Source: Corbicula japonica (lineage: Eukaryota > Mollusca > Bivalvia > Venerida > Cyrenidae). From it: a stretch of 64,000 nucleotides of DNA. Shown in pieces: positions 23,591-36,181 of the stretch (positions are counted from its first letter, which is position 1; every line of letters begins with the position of its first letter). The stretch covers positions 1,736,001-1,800,000 of the forward strand of contig JAZAYU010000114.1 of NCBI GenBank assembly GCA_038501625.1, read 5' to 3'. The translations under genes and the position numbers were made by a program. The notes under the pieces are model-generated. The model was not told the origin of the DNA, did no database searches, and worked only from the letters and a program-made list of their open reading frames with translations.

Positions 23591-24711
23591 ACAATACACA
23601 TTGAACCTGATTGTTTTGAAATGTTACATGAATGCAGTTTATAGGCTGTTTTATCTTCCTTCAATGAAATAATCTAAATGATTTGAAAGAAAAGTAAAAG
23701 TTAATATAATATAATATAATATAATATAAGATTGAGAGATTGAATTGAAAAAGTGAAAGTTAAATGACATCATACAGTAATTTTTGATGTTTATCATGTT
23801 TTAAGGGATAAAAATAATAGTGTATAAGCGGAACGAGTAACAAAAATCCTCTCTACTTTGAACAAAAGTACCAAATAGAAAAACTAAAGTGAAAACATAT
23901 TACCAAACGAACCAGTATTTTCCAGTTACGTTACCCAAATGCTACTCCAAATGTACATTAAATGAAAAAACAAGAGACTAATGTTTTATTTAACTGATAA
24001 TGTCAGAAGTTAAAGTGCACAAATTAAAGTTTAAAATATCTTAACTATGCCAGTAAAAGGTCTTCATACATTTTATTTTTGCCCTTATAAAGTACGCCTT
24101 TGAAGACATTTCTTTTATAATGTATTTTGGTATTTTTAAGGCCAATAGAAAAAGAAAAATATGAAAAAAAAAAGTAATGATTCAGTAGACCAACAATAAG
24201 TTGGCTTTTATACATTCTTATAAATCTCAGATGTGGCCAAAAGAAGAATAAAAAAGAAAAAAAACACAAAGACAATTATTCAGAAACAAGATAAGCTTCT
24301 GAAAAAGCATTTAATAAAGTTAATATGATTTTATTAATTTAATATATCATATTATAACCTTTTAAAAATGCCTCACAATGCCACTATGTAGTTCAAATCC
24401 TTATTAGTATTAAATAAAAATATGTTACTTTTATTTGTCAGATGGACCTTCGGTGTCTAAGATTTATCAAGGTATACAGTAAAGAGGCGAATCAAGACAC
24501 TCTATGATGTTCGATTTTAGGAGATGCAAGTTATATGTTTAAATAGCATTTCAATATTTGTACTTTGTGAAAGGAAAATGTTCAATTTGATACACTTATA
24601 TGATATTTTATATATTGAAATTTAATATTAATGTAAAAACGCAGTTTTTTCTGACTAGAGATGTGATTTATGATTCATATTAAATCATAATTAGATTTGT
24701 AAAAAACAGGG
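23591..24711. other. AT-rich non-coding stretch
   Basis: A short (ATAAT)n microsatellite lies at about 23704-23728. No gene recognised. Confidence 0.45.
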
Positions 24712-24985
24712 AGTTGATTGGAGTGAAATCACTAAGGCCAGTTGTATTATTATTTCTTATTCACATAAATACTGAGAGGTCGATGCATCTTAGAACCTGA
24801 ATCAAACTCGCACTGGAAAATTTGTTTTGTAATAATCCTATAAATCAGAAACCCCACTGGATCTTTGTTTTATGAGATTATTAATGTTGCTTTTTAACTT
24901 ACGACGCAATTGCTTCAACTTAGCTGTATGGAGGCTGTGTTTTTCTTCTATGGCCTTCCTTGATATGCAAGTCGAACTTTTTATG
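24712..24985 (+). repeat. Old, highly diverged R1 copy
   Basis: Landmarks remain in order: GATTGGAGTGAAATCAC, GAGAGGTCGATGCATCTTAGAACCT, TGTATGGAGGCTGTGTTTTT and CCTTGATATGCA. Intervening sequence is strongly mutated. Confidence 0.55.
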
Positions 24986-25257
24986 GACATTAACTTCTGA
25001 CCTTTATAATATGTAATCTTCTTAAGTTGTGTCTTTATTTCCTAGAAAAAGTAGAGTAGAAGTCTACGAATAAATTAGGTTTACATGCACTGAATAAACT
25101 GACCGCCGCGTAGTGTGCAGAAAATTGCGCAGCCTCGTCGTAGTTTACAAAAGAATAAACTTATAATAAACATCAAGAAAGTGTCCTTTTTATCTATTGT
25201 TATCTTTATAATTCCTAGAATCAACGGAAAATATTAGTCTACGAGTAATTTTAATAT

Positions 25258-25665
25258 AATGTCGCGGTACGAATAGAATCACTATCTGGGGAGAAGATGT
25301 GTAAGCGGACGGATACATGTAGCTCGGTCGGGAGAGCACATGCCCTGTGAGCGAGGGGTCCCGGGTTCGAGTCCCGGTCTGGTTGCACATTCTTTCTCAC
25401 CCTGTGACATTTTGCGCCCAACGGGGGACCGTGACAGCATTGCATGGTTAAGTCTAAGACGCCTGCAAATGTAAATATAAAGTACCCTCTGGAATTCGAG
25501 GACGAATTTCCAAGTTGAAAATGTCGCGGTACGAATCTAGTCACTATCTGGGGAGAAGATGTGTAAGCGGACGGATAGCTCGGTCAGGAGAGCACTCGCC
25601 CTGTCACCGAGGGGTCCCGGGTTCGAGTCCCGGTCTTGCTGCACATTCTTTCTCACCATGTGACA
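25258..25665 (+). repeat. Two tandem copies of a tRNA-derived SINE-like unit
   Basis: A unit of about 262 bp beginning GTCGCGGTACGAAT is repeated from about 25522. Each copy contains a tRNA-like domain: GATAGCTCGG (D-arm), a CTCGC..GCGAG anticodon stem whose loop would read TGT but with C instead of the invariant U33, and CCGGGTTCGAGTCCCGG (perfect T-arm with box B). The acceptor stems mispair. In the first copy a 6-bp insertion splits the D-arm. These are pseudo-tRNA heads of a SINE, not functional tRNA genes. Confidence 0.75.
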
Positions 25666-26059
25666 ATAAGTTAAAAAGAAAATAGTCCATATGCACTGAA
25701 AAAACTGCTACATGCTCTGCATAAACTGGTATGCATTCTCGTCTTTACTAAAATACCAAACAGAATTGTCTAATTTTAAACTACTGAAGTTAAATACCTG
25801 GACAATTTTAAAAGCAATGTATGACTTACATAACAGAGTCGCCACATTTTCAACAATAACAGCGGTTACTAGGTCATATCAGATTAAATAGTTGCCTACC
25901 TATAGAAATCAATTTATAAAATTGGAAAATAAGTATCACGGTATTATTAAATACCATGTGCTCCCTTTTATTTTAAAATTGGAAATGCTAGACTTCTCAA
26001 TTTATTTAAAGACCATTAATTAAAAAATACATTTTAGTGCAAGATTATGTAATTGAGAA

Positions 26060-26170
26060 TATCTTAAGGGGTCGCAAACATTGCAAATGGCGAAAACAGG
26101 CTAAAGTTTCGAAAAATGAATTTTGGGGGAAATACTTAGTGCCACCTAGATTTTAGTAAAGAAATGTATT
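26060..26170. repeat. Dispersed repeat, inverted partner at 32795-32910
   Basis: GGTCGCAAACATTGCAAA..GGCGAAAAC, AATTTTGGGGGAAATACTTA and CTAGATTTTAGTAAAGAAATG are matched in reverse complement at 32795-32910. Confidence 0.6.
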
Positions 26171-26181
26171 TAGCTAAGGAT

Positions 26182-26398
26182 GTAAGTGTGAGGTTGGTGC
26201 ACCATAGAACCTGATTTAAATCCCAAGTGGCATTTTTTTTGCCACTGACCATTCACAGGCAGTAACCCAACGGCTTCTCATTTTCGTTAATTGTTTGTGG
26301 TTTCTTATAAACACATGCTCTCTTTTCCTGTCTTCTTTTTCGCTGAGTGTGGAGGCTGTGTTTTACGAATGTGGCGATTCCTGATATGCAGATTTCAC
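26182..26398 (+). repeat. R1 copy, 5'-truncated
   Basis: Starts at GTAAGTGTGAGGTTGGTGCA and contains the CAGTGGCA hairpin, the CTCTTTTCCTGTCTTC tract and the GTGGCGATTCC 3' end. Confidence 0.75.
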
Positions 26399-27081
26399 GA
26401 TTTACTTAGACATGTCAGGAACTATCAAGAACTTCATGTAACCATTTAAAGTAGCAAAATCAATGTACTTTATCATTATCTTTTTCTATTCTATTAAGTA
26501 GCATACAGGTCGATTATTTGCACTGATTATTATTGTTTTGGGATGTCATACAAACAGACAAAAATGAAAATACTTTGTAATCTATGATAAAATTATGTCT
26601 TAAACAAAGATTTTTTTGACAGCATTTTTGTTTGCTACTCTAAAATGATTTTTTCAGCTGAATAAATTCCTAAATACGAGGCCGAAGTATGACGGCATTA
26701 AAACATAAACATTACCTGTAGAATCTATTTGCTTGGAACTGATTAAACAAACTTTAAAACAGCCAGATGAGTGGGTCTTCTCAACTGGACTGGGCCACTG
26801 ATTCATAAGAGACTGCTAACAAATACAAGTTATTCTGACCAGGATGTGACCAGTGCAGAATCAAATCAGACGGAACGGATGTGCCGGCTGGTCTTGATCT
26901 GCACTGGTTGCACACACGTAAGAACTGTATAACTCAATGGAGTTAAGGGCTTTACCACATACAGAAGGTTATTATTTCCTCGGTCAAATTTGACAATTGT
27001 TCCAAGACTTTTTCACTTAAATCCAAAGCATGTTAGGCCTTTATCTATCCATTCTTCTTTGCTTTTACAAATTTATCTTTT

Positions 27082-27337
27082 TCATAATATCGTTCTTTGA
27101 AACACGCAAAAGCTACAGTTACAGCGGACGAACTGGTTTGCTTGAAAGGTAAACTGAGTATTATTATCATAGATTAAAAGGATAGGCTCTTTATATCCAA
27201 TTCTAATTGTCCATAAAGATCCATTTACATTTGTCGGGTGACATAAGTGAAGCATACCTTTCTGTTGCAAAACTATATATCTTCTTAATATAAACTGTAA
27301 TGCTCCTTTGAAGTCTCTTCTGACGTCATATTATCCC
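27082..27337 (-). pseudogene. Broken paralogue of the minus-strand ORF at 39336-39713
   Basis: The minus-strand sequence matches the ORF in duplication X copy 2, sharing CHPTNVNGSLWTIRIGYKEP and LLIYDNNTQFTF. Here the expected ATG-GGA is followed at once by TAA instead of GAA. A deletion after NNTQFTF also shifts the frame. The product is unknown; no domain is recognised. It is most likely dead. Confidence 0.6.
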
Positions 27338-29136
27338 ATTAATCACAGGTTATTGAATTTCTATCACACCTTACATGTACTCTGATTACCGCCGATTTCA
27401 GGCTTGTATGAAATATTTCCAGATAAGAGGTTTGTCGGGTAGTCTTATGATAGTCAAACTTTCTGGAAAAATCCCCATGAAACTAAATATTGCTGTCCGA
27501 AACTGTAGTTCGAGCTCCCCGACGAAAACCCTCTGGATCCGCCCCTTGACTGACAGAATACACGAACTCGACCTTATTTGAAATCTCATCAGTCTTCAGA
27601 AAGGAACATTAAACTTCGTACATTTCAAAGATAATGTGATGTCATAATATGTATCATTTGTGATGTCATCGGAACCCCTGTTTACCTTCAGCTAGTCTTA
27701 TCCCACTAGCAATAGATCTATTTATTGACGCGCATATATTTATTTTTAAATATCCTTTGGAAGGATTGCCACCTATAATTCTCTGCGGAATCGCTTAAAG
27801 TAATCTTGTAATATTTGTGAGTTTTAAATTACCGAACATGACAAATATCAAAATATAAAATAACGTTCTATAATGTTCTCGCCGACTAGCCCCTGGTTCA
27901 GCGCTTCTCAAAATTTACACATATAATATTATATTTATCGTGCTCAACGGATTTTAAATATTGTAACTTTATGGATAACAGCTTTGATTTAAGTAAGGAT
28001 AAATATGCATGCAAAAGAAATCCGAACGATGAAAAATCAGTCTTTTCACACATTAAAATAAAGTTAAGAGGGAGAGTAAAATAAGACATTACACGTTTAA
28101 CTCCTTGGTAAGGTCAGTGGCGAAACGCGTACCACTGGGGTAAACCGGTTTGTATGTGTACAAATCAACCTTGAAACGAATTGAGTTCTTGCCCCGTTTA
28201 CATATCAATGACGTCATCTTGTACACTAGCATTAATAAAATACAATTATTCAGAAAAGCGATATTCTAAGAACCTTTAAAAGATCCCCAAGAGCTGTCAA
28301 TCATTTGCATCAAAATTCCATTTTTTTGTAGTATTATTTAACAAATATTCAAATCAAATTGCCCTACATATTTGTTAATTTAAAGTGGTTATCCAAGTTC
28401 AAGAACAGATGACATAAACAATGCATTTGTGAATCTATGTTAACAATTTATAATGATGCTAATCGACGTTTCATATTTTAAATGATTTAAAACTGTTCAG
28501 TAAATAGTTGTTACCTTGTCCCAGTTAGTTACAGTGTGGCCAATGGTGATATTTGAATTGTTATTCAACTGCGTTTTCCACGTATCTTAAACATTAACCT
28601 GTGATATTTTAAACAAAATCAAAGCAGCAAATTGCAGGAATCTTCTCTTTGAAATAAGAAACTCTATCTTCAATACAACCGCGTCTTTTCGACGAAAAAA
28701 CGTCTTTTATAAAAGAATGAAGCTTTACACAAATGTTTTGATGGCATAATATGTAATTTAAGATATGAAGGCATTTCTGAAAACACCTATTTCCGGTTTT
28801 ATTCAAGCTGGCCGCCATATAGGAAATATTAGGTAACTAAAGTTGTGTAATGACTTGACACTGAATATTCCAAATTCCAGATTTCAAAAACATTTAATAT
28901 AAAGACTTTTGTTCATAGAGATTTTTTAAAGACAACTCAATATTTAATGTGGCCAGAACTATCATTTTGTTAGACTTAAATCTTTATTGGCCAAAATGTT
29001 GTTATATAATTGAAATTTAAATGAAACTGAATTCTCATGTGTTGATTGCTAATCGACCTTATTAATTAAGTTGAAGTATATCAGTATATCAGGCTTTTCA
29101 TCTTATTTATAAATACAACGAGTTGACGATATGTGA

Positions 29137-29442
29137 GGGCCCGCCCGGCTAGCTCAGTGGATAGAGCATCGGACTGTCAATCCAGGGGTCGTGAGTTCGA
29201 TCCCCAGCCGAGGCGGGAAAAATTTCTCCGTGACAATTGAACTCGGACATTGCGTCTGAGAGTCATTTGTCCCTCACCTCTGATTCAAGTGAGGAAGCAG
29301 TCAGTCGCTTGCGGAGAAATTGGTTAGTACTGGTTAGAGACCCAGGAACACCGGTTAGGTGGACTGACCGCCGGGATATAACCAGAAAGGTGTTGAAACC
29401 AGGCGTTAAACCCCAAACAAACAAACAAACAAACAAACAGAT
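29137..29442 (+). mobile_element. tRNA-headed SINE with (AAAC)n tail and 9-bp target duplication
   Basis: The head at 29143-29215 is tRNA-like: CTAGCTCAGTGGATAGAGC is a textbook box A/D-arm, the anticodon loop reads CTGTCAA (GTC, Asp-like), and GAGTTCGATCCC is box B. The body ends GGTGTTGAAACCAGGCGTTA and then an (AAAC)n tail. GATATGTGA occurs at 29128-29136 and 29443-29451, a perfect 9-bp target duplication. The paralogous site near 43088 has no SINE. The body and tail recall molluscan V-SINE/MetaSINE-type elements; the exact family needs a library search. Overlapping open frames are not genes. Confidence 0.9.
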
Positions 29443-29779
29443 GATATGTGACAAAAATATCACCAGACTGTGTAGCAAAAAGACATTTTCAGAAAACAAC
29501 AACAACAAAATAATGCTGTCAATTAAAACAAGAGGATATGTAGAGAATAAATGTACATAAAGATGATAGAAACAAAAAGACAAATACAACAAAAACGGAA
29601 ACGAGCTTGCAACTGGCCTTAACACATTAGTGAATACACATCGTACACTTGTAGCATCAGCATTGTGTTACAGTTTACAACTACCAGTTATTGCTATGTG
29701 AAAAAAATCAAACCAAAGTTCTTATCTGACGTTGCTACATATATATGAACAGTATTAAAGTATTTTTTTATAAACATTA

Positions 29780-30084
29780 AATGAAATTTATTAAAGATTT
29801 ATGTTGCATCAGAGTCATGCTTTTCTAATGAACCATTCAGTTGCCGAACGAACTGAACCTTATTATGCTTTTCATTCAACGGAAAAAAACCCTTAACCAT
29901 TTGATATTTAGCATTTTTTATTAAGGCATATTCTCTAACATACTACAATTATATTAATTGACACTATTACCTTTTGGCAAAAGATAATTGGAAGTTTTCC
30001 AAATTGAGACTTTTATTTATTTGCAATCATTTATAATCTACAATTTTTGTAGTTGAACCAATCTAATCCGATCGAAATTTAGTG
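29780..30084. other. AT-rich non-coding stretch
   Basis: No gene or repeat recognised. Confidence 0.4.
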
Positions 30085-30270
30085 ACTAGGCAATGTCGCC
30101 GTACTGTATGGATTCACTAGGCATTGTCGCCGTACTGTATGGATTCACTAGGCAATGTCGCCGTACTGTATGGATTCACTAGGCAATGTCGCCGTACTGT
30201 ATGGATTCACTAGGCAATGTCGCCGTACTGTATGGATTCACTAGGCAATGTCGCCGTACTGTATGGATTC
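30085..30270 (+). repeat. 31-bp minisatellite, six units
   Basis: Six units of 31 bp starting ACTAGGCAATGTCGCCGTAC are perfectly contiguous and differ by a single base (CATTG in unit 2). No spacers are present, so it is not a CRISPR array. Confidence 0.95.
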
Positions 30271-30296
30271 GCACCCCAGTAGAGACAATGTCATAT

Positions 30297-30524
30297 GGGG
30301 CACGCCACGGGAAAAGGTACCTTCGGTATGACGTCATAAATTTGAGCAAACAACATTACTTATTATGCATTTCGCGGTAAAAATACCATTTTATCATTAA
30401 AATGTGTAACGAAATCACATTTTAGTTATAAGAGATCGATTTATAGTTGTTAGTTCTTTCTAAACAGTAAAAACTAAAATATCGCTAAAGATGACCGAAG
30501 GTACCTTTTCCCGTGGCGTGCCCC
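30297..30524. mobile_element. MITE with GGGGCACGCCACGGG ends (family M2), copy 1
   Basis: The 228-bp element has near-perfect 30-bp terminal inverted repeats beginning GGGGCACGCCACGGGAAAAG. It is flanked by ATAT at 30293-30296 and 30525-30528, a likely 4-bp target duplication. A third, isolated end (GGCACGCCACGGGACAAGG) follows at about 30530-30556. A second copy lies at 44461-44714. Non-coding. Confidence 0.85.
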
Positions 30525-30571
30525 ATATAGGCACGCCACGGGACAAGGTACCTTCAATCAAATTTCATATC

Positions 30572-30874
30572 GTGACTGAATTCAGTCACTAAATGTATGC
30601 TGCTTTCTTCAACAACCACGCTGTACGAAAAAGAATAACTGTAGTTTAGTTTGTATCATCTGACCGAATTCAGTCAGGTAATAAAAAATTGTTTGTTTAG
30701 AACTAAGACAATAAGAATGTATTGTCCAAATTGACCGGTTTCGGTCAAAACAACCTCCACGAAGAAGAATAACTGTATTTTAATTTGTATCGTGTGACCG
30801 AATTCTGTCAGGTAATGCTTGTTTATCACAAGCGGATAAGACTGTATTGTCCAAAATTGACCGAATTCGGTCAA
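30572..30874. repeat. Array of five 16-18-bp palindromes in a tandem repeat
   Basis: Palindromic or near-palindromic sites occur at 30572-30589 (GTGACTGAATTCAGTCAC), 30661-30676, 30731-30748, 30795-30810 and 30857-30874 (TTGACCGAATTCGGTCAA). They lie in about two units of a roughly 130-bp tandem repeat sharing GAATAACTGTA and GTATTGTCCAAA. All share the half-site TGAC(C/T)GAATT, apart from the variant TGACCGGTTT at 30731. Whether they bind anything is unknown. Confidence 0.75.
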
Positions 30875-30899
30875 AACATAATGTGATGTCCTATTTTAT

Positions 30900-32790
30900 A
30901 CGATTTTAGCTTCAGAGATTAAACCTTTTATTAGTATTTTGTAGTCTATATAAATCATTATGTAACTTTATCTACTGGATTACACTTGCGGTATCATCTT
31001 ATTTGTTGCTATCTTACCGAACTCAACACATAATGGATTCAAGAACAATAATTATTTTTAATCTCGCATATTTAATTGAAAGTAGTTTTCTGTATAACAG
31101 ATATACAAGCACTGACTAAAGATAAAAGCATGTATATAATAAATGATTACTAGAATAAGAAAGACTATAACAATAGCATGTTTATGTGCTATTTATCGAC
31201 CTTATAGTATGCGATCCGACATAATCAATAATAATAGGTTGTGCATGTATAAACATTCTATCAGACATATCAAAAATAGTTTCTGCCATATTAACTACAA
31301 ATGTATTACTTAATATAAAATAAAGTCTAAGTTATAAATCATTTTTATCATATATAAAGATAGATTGATTGTGCAAAAGGCTAATTAGCTCCGTGAGCAT
31401 AAACACAGAAAACTCAATGTGTGAGAAAATATTGTCATGGTAAGACACACACATGATATATATTCAGAATGCTTGGGAGGAGGAGTTTAAAATATTTTAT
31501 AAGTAAGATGTGAAAGTTTTATAATACAGCGAATATATATGTTTCAATAACTTTCTGAAAGTTGAGTTAAGGTAAAGGTTTGGTAAGTCTATTTACCAAT
31601 AAAATGAGCTACACGTGAACGTAGAAATCTTGACTGACAATTGTACCGTTCTATGAACGACTGTACGTGAACATTGTTAAATTACAAGTTTTAGTTTTCC
31701 AAAAAGCTAGTCGGACATTAGCAGAGAAATTAACAGAATAAGTATGTATTCGTGCTTGCATTAACTTTTTAATCAATGGAAGTCAAGGCTATGTCCAGCT
31801 TTCTGTCGATCAATATCACGTAGATTGTATCTGACAAACGATTTGTGAATTTATTAGTCCATTGCTGTTACTCTAAAGCATGAAAACAAAAGTTGTACGG
31901 CTGATGTTTGATCTTTTGAAAAATGAACAAGACGTGTACCGGCAAAAAACATTAATGTAAACATGTTTCTAGTAGACATTATTTATTACTAGTATTTTAT
32001 TCATGTATTTTATGTAGAAATAATGACGTTGTTTAAGCACCAGCGAGTTGGAATAAAATATGTTATATTAACACGAATACTCACCTAGGTACCATAGAAC
32101 TTTCCACAGTCGATGCTTATTTGTACAGTGAGCAGTATTCGTTACCAACATTCATAAAGTGTAGTTTTAGTTGAGTCTGCAGATCTGGTCAAACTTGAAG
32201 TTGATGAACGTTAGAAGAAGTAAACAATAAATTAGGTTGTTGAAGCATTTATTATTTTCACTTAAGCTTTATGCTGCTCATATTTTTTGTTTGTGTTATA
32301 ACGATTTTCTCTGAAACTATTACAGAAACTCGAGAAGCACTATTTGTATTTAAATTAATTTATGAAATTCTCGTTATGCCACTGTTAAATTATTTCTTTC
32401 CTTTAAAGGATGGTTTTGCATTGCTTAAAGTATGTTCTAATAGATCGCCCTTACATAGTAATGATAGTACATGACTTGTCTACCTTACTGTACCGAAACC
32501 AGATCCGTTATATTGCATGTGTATGTGGTAGCAGACATCGGGGTCAGGGGTAACTTTTATAAGTTAAACTCAATTTGGATTGCAACTGCGGCGAGTCCAA
32601 TCGTTCTCTATTATTTTGAAGAATTGGCACTAAACATTGAAGACCAGAATATACTTATTTCAGGTATGAGTTGCTTGGGTGTATTGTTCGCGAATTTCAG
32701 AGTTCTCACGCAAACGGTTTTTCTTTTGTTTTAGTATGTGCTTGGTAATTAGAACATGAATTAGATTAAATTGAGCTTGCAAACATTAGT
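30900..32790. other. AT-rich non-coding stretch
   Basis: Short open frames at 32271-32734 show no recognisable domain and are not supported as genes. Confidence 0.4.
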
Positions 32791-32794
32791 ACAT

Positions 32795-32910
32795 CCTTAC
32801 CTTAATACATTTCTTCACTAAAATCTAGGAGACAATAAGTATTCCCCCAAAATTCATTTTTGACATTTTAGCCAGTTTTCGCCTTTTGCAATGTTTGCGA
32901 CCCTTAAAAT
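32795..32910. repeat. Dispersed repeat, inverted partner of 26060-26170
   Basis: Reverse complement of the block at 26060-26170. A minus-strand frame at 32825-33220 overlaps it and is not supported as a gene. Confidence 0.6.
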
Positions 32911-33629
32911 AGATGAACAGGTAACTTTGAAAACTACAGAACACGGCAAATATGAAAATAGTGCAAGCTCGGTTTGACTGTTTAAGACTTTTTAGCAAAA
33001 ATATAAAATACCGCATCGTAATAATTGCTCCAGCTTGGATTTCAAAAGGACGGGGGAAATAGATAGATCTCAAAAAACAGGGCAGTCTTTGCGCAACAAG
33101 CTCAACATTAGGCACTGTTATGCAAATCTTTGAGAAAGAGCATTGTATATAAATGTCCCTCTGAATGAGTAATTGCAAATAAAAGATAAAATGAAATGCA
33201 ATGAAGACATGAAAAGTCATCCAACCAACTAGTTTGAAACTCTCGCAGCTCCGGTTTTAACATTCACAATTCTGACGTTGATTAGCTGATCGCAACTAGT
33301 TATGGATTGAAATGATTTTTCAACATATTTGACCTACGAAGTACTTGTTAATATATGACACTAAAAACTGAGTAAACATGTCGCCTTTTATTATATTAAT
33401 ATTGATATAAGACAAAAAAACACAAACTCATTATTGATACTACCCTGGCACTCTGAACGTGTAATCATAAAGTGCAATTAACCTCCTGTGGTCATCCTAT
33501 TAGTTAATCTCTGACGCCGTAGCTTATTCTACGTATAGATGACTGTCTTTTAGCGTACCACCGCCCCATTGACTAAGCTTATGATTTTAGATAAAAAAAT
33601 ATTGTCCATGCTGATCTCCTATGTTAAAT

Positions 33630-33820
33630 AATTGTCATCTCACGTTCGCTAAACCTCCAGTTATTTCTAAGAACATTCACTAAATTGCACTGGATATCGC
33701 AAACAAATTGCAAAATCCCTGACCTCCCTAAGTTTACTTCAAACAATGGTCAACTCACATTCGCTAAACTTCTGTTAACTTCTAAGAACATTCACAACAT
33801 TTGCACTGGAAATCACAAAA
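33630..33820 (+). repeat. Tandem duplication, period about 115 bp
   Basis: Two units share CTCACRTTCGCTAAAC, TTTCTAAGAACATTCAC and TTGCACTGG. Confidence 0.65.
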
Positions 33821-35660
33821 AAACAAGATCTCTCTTTAAAAGTCAATATTTTTACAATTAAGCAAAGTTCTGAGCATTTGCTTCGTCCTAAATGCTTATT
33901 GAAAACCTCTTGTCATGTGCTATAAGCCTCCACTATTTCACGACCATATATTTGGTGATTTATACCACAAGTTAGAAAATTTTTTAATGTGAACGCATGG
34001 GTAGAAGTTTTCATCAATTTTCAAAGTGAACGCAGTGACAGGAGTTTTTTGAGACCAGCATTATTTCATATACCATGGCATACACCTGTATTGACATCAT
34101 TAAAACAAACAAACAAATAAAAACAACAAGAAAAATGTGCAAGAACCTGTAATGTATTACATGTTGAAGTTCTAAATAAATAGCAATACCAACATTCTAA
34201 CGAAATTGTTGACGATCTGAATAGTAATTATAATCCGTTCAAGTCCCTGTCAGGCTGCTGTTGCAAAATGGTAGATTTATCACCAGCTTAAATGCATTAC
34301 TTAAAAAAACGGAAATATATATAAGTAAACTTATTTTGTATGACATCAAATAAAATTTAAGCGCTTTTATTTCAAAGCGGCTTAAAGTTTTAACTTCAGT
34401 GCCATGTTTTTTTGTTAAAGTTTATGCTAATGACCGACTAGCTTTTAGTAAACTTTTGTTTAAAGACAGCATTTCCCGCCAAAGTCGGATATTCGTGAGT
34501 CTCTAAGAAAAACATAAACGCTGTCTAGCTTTTGACGAACAAAATCAAGATAACTTAACGAATCTATTTCATATATTACATCATCCTGAACAGTTGTTTG
34601 ATTCAAATAAAGGATCAGTTCAACTTATGTGCAACTAAAAACTTTGCTATAAAGGTTTGCATCACGTGACTTTCTAAATAAAGGCGCATAACATTATTTC
34701 TATACGCTGTAGAAAATACAACATACGTGTGTTTAAATAATTTAACATGATATAGATCAGCTCAATTTCTGATTTGCCGTAACTACAATGTTCAAATATT
34801 GTTCCATCAACATTTAAAAGACTTTTCTTGCAAGTAGGGGGGACGAAATAGCATTCGCAAGCTTTAGACGGGCGGTTTTGTCTAAAGTGACAACGTCCGG
34901 TGCCGCTGTTAATTGGTGTTACCCTTCAAAGTTCAAGTTTGGTCCATTATAATATGTCGGTCATCAGGATGACCGACAATTAAATTAAGTATACAAGTAA
35001 CAAGATTATCAACATTGAAGTCTTTTCTATATATCAAGCAATCAAACATCAGCCTCTACATAATCTTTTTGCATTCGTAAACAGGTGGCATAGTCTAAAT
35101 TATGCCTTCCGTCGGGTACGTGATATCACTGTTAACCGGTGTTCAGGCTAAATATCTCAAGTTTGGTCGAATATAATATGAAGTTTTTTAATTGTCGAAA
35201 CACAAATTACAAAACACGAGCCTATTACTTATTGTTAGTTTATTTTTAAATGTAACGTTATCACTGCCGTGTACATGTAAACGAACCTGTTCAAAAACAG
35301 ACGTTCTGGTCAAATTCGAGAATGACCTGTAAAATACGAGGGAATATCCAAAATTACGTAGACTTTTGTTATTGCATCTTAATTCGAAACACATTCGCAA
35401 AATTATATTCTAATGTCAATCAGAACATAAATGTAACAAGAGCTTAAATATGTATATGTTTAATTTATTTCAACAGCACGTCTCTTGTTTGAATAACAAG
35501 TGCATGCGGCGCAAGGTCATTGGCATTGTACTTTAAAATGGATATACCTGTCAATAAACATAGAACTGTTTGAGTAACAAAAGACAAAGTTGACAATTTC
35601 AAGCGAGGTATACGAATGATGTCATGTCGAAATTTTAGGGCATTCGAACGTTGCGTTTTG
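33821..35660. other. AT-rich non-coding stretch
   Basis: A 22-bp hairpin (GTCGGTCAT..ATGACCGAC) lies at about 34956-34977. Weak direct similarity exists between 34870-34970 and 35108-35185. No gene recognised. Confidence 0.4.
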
Positions 35661-36181
35661 AAAACAATCAATATTTAAACAAGCTACCACCTAATAGTCT
35701 GATACAATTTTCCATTTCCAAAACAGAACAAAACAAGTTAAGTGGTTGCATTGAACATTGGATTATTTTTGTGACGGAAATTCAGGACATTAGATGAAAA
35801 ATATCAAGTTTCATTTAAATACAAAATATACTTTCATTGTTCGAACAATACCAGTAATGTTCGGTCATTTTTATTGCTAATTAGTGAAAGATGTTTTGAA
35901 ACCTTGAACATTATTCCACTTTTTAAAAATCCATTTCACGACGCGGTACTTCTATAAACACACATTTAAGCAATTTTAATCTAAGTTTAGAATGTAATGT
36001 CCTCCTCAATTGCGTTCAGATATGTTCTCGTACGCCGCATTGTACTACAAATAACTTTTGATATGAAATTAATTCAACAAGTGTCGATTTAATGGTAAGT
36101 TATTGCATACCACATTCCTCTTAACGCTACTTTTCTCCAAATGTCGAGTAATTACATTTCGATTTACTTGAAATAACCTTT

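Larger units (their letters stand above)
27000..29770. repeat. Segmental duplication X, copy 1
   Basis: The block is recognisable, with substitutions and indels, at 39340-43400. Shared anchors include GATTACCGCCGATTTCA, CCTCTGGATCCGCCCCTTGA, GGAAGGATTGCCACCTATAA and the strings around 28880 and 42840. Copy 1 contains a SINE missing from copy 2 and lacks the 1.4-kb TTAA element present in copy 2. Confidence 0.8.

Noticed and set aside
25300..25385. Functional tRNA-Thr gene (TGT)
   Set aside because: A 6-bp insertion in the D-arm, mismatched acceptor stem and C33 indicate a SINE head rather than a working tRNA.
29143..29215. Functional tRNA-Asp gene (GTC)
   Set aside because: Acceptor and T-stems mispair, and the sequence continues into a SINE body with target duplication.
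29237..29625. Open frames of more than 100 codons on both strands
   Set aside because: They lie over the SINE body and its (AAAC)n tail.
30085..30270. Regular repeat array that could be mistaken for CRISPR
   Set aside because: Units are contiguous 31-bp repeats without unique spacers, in a eukaryotic context. The same applies to 43438-43662.
32825..33220. 131-codon minus-strand frame
   Set aside because: Starts in unique AT-rich DNA and ends inside a dispersed repeat; no domain and no start context support.
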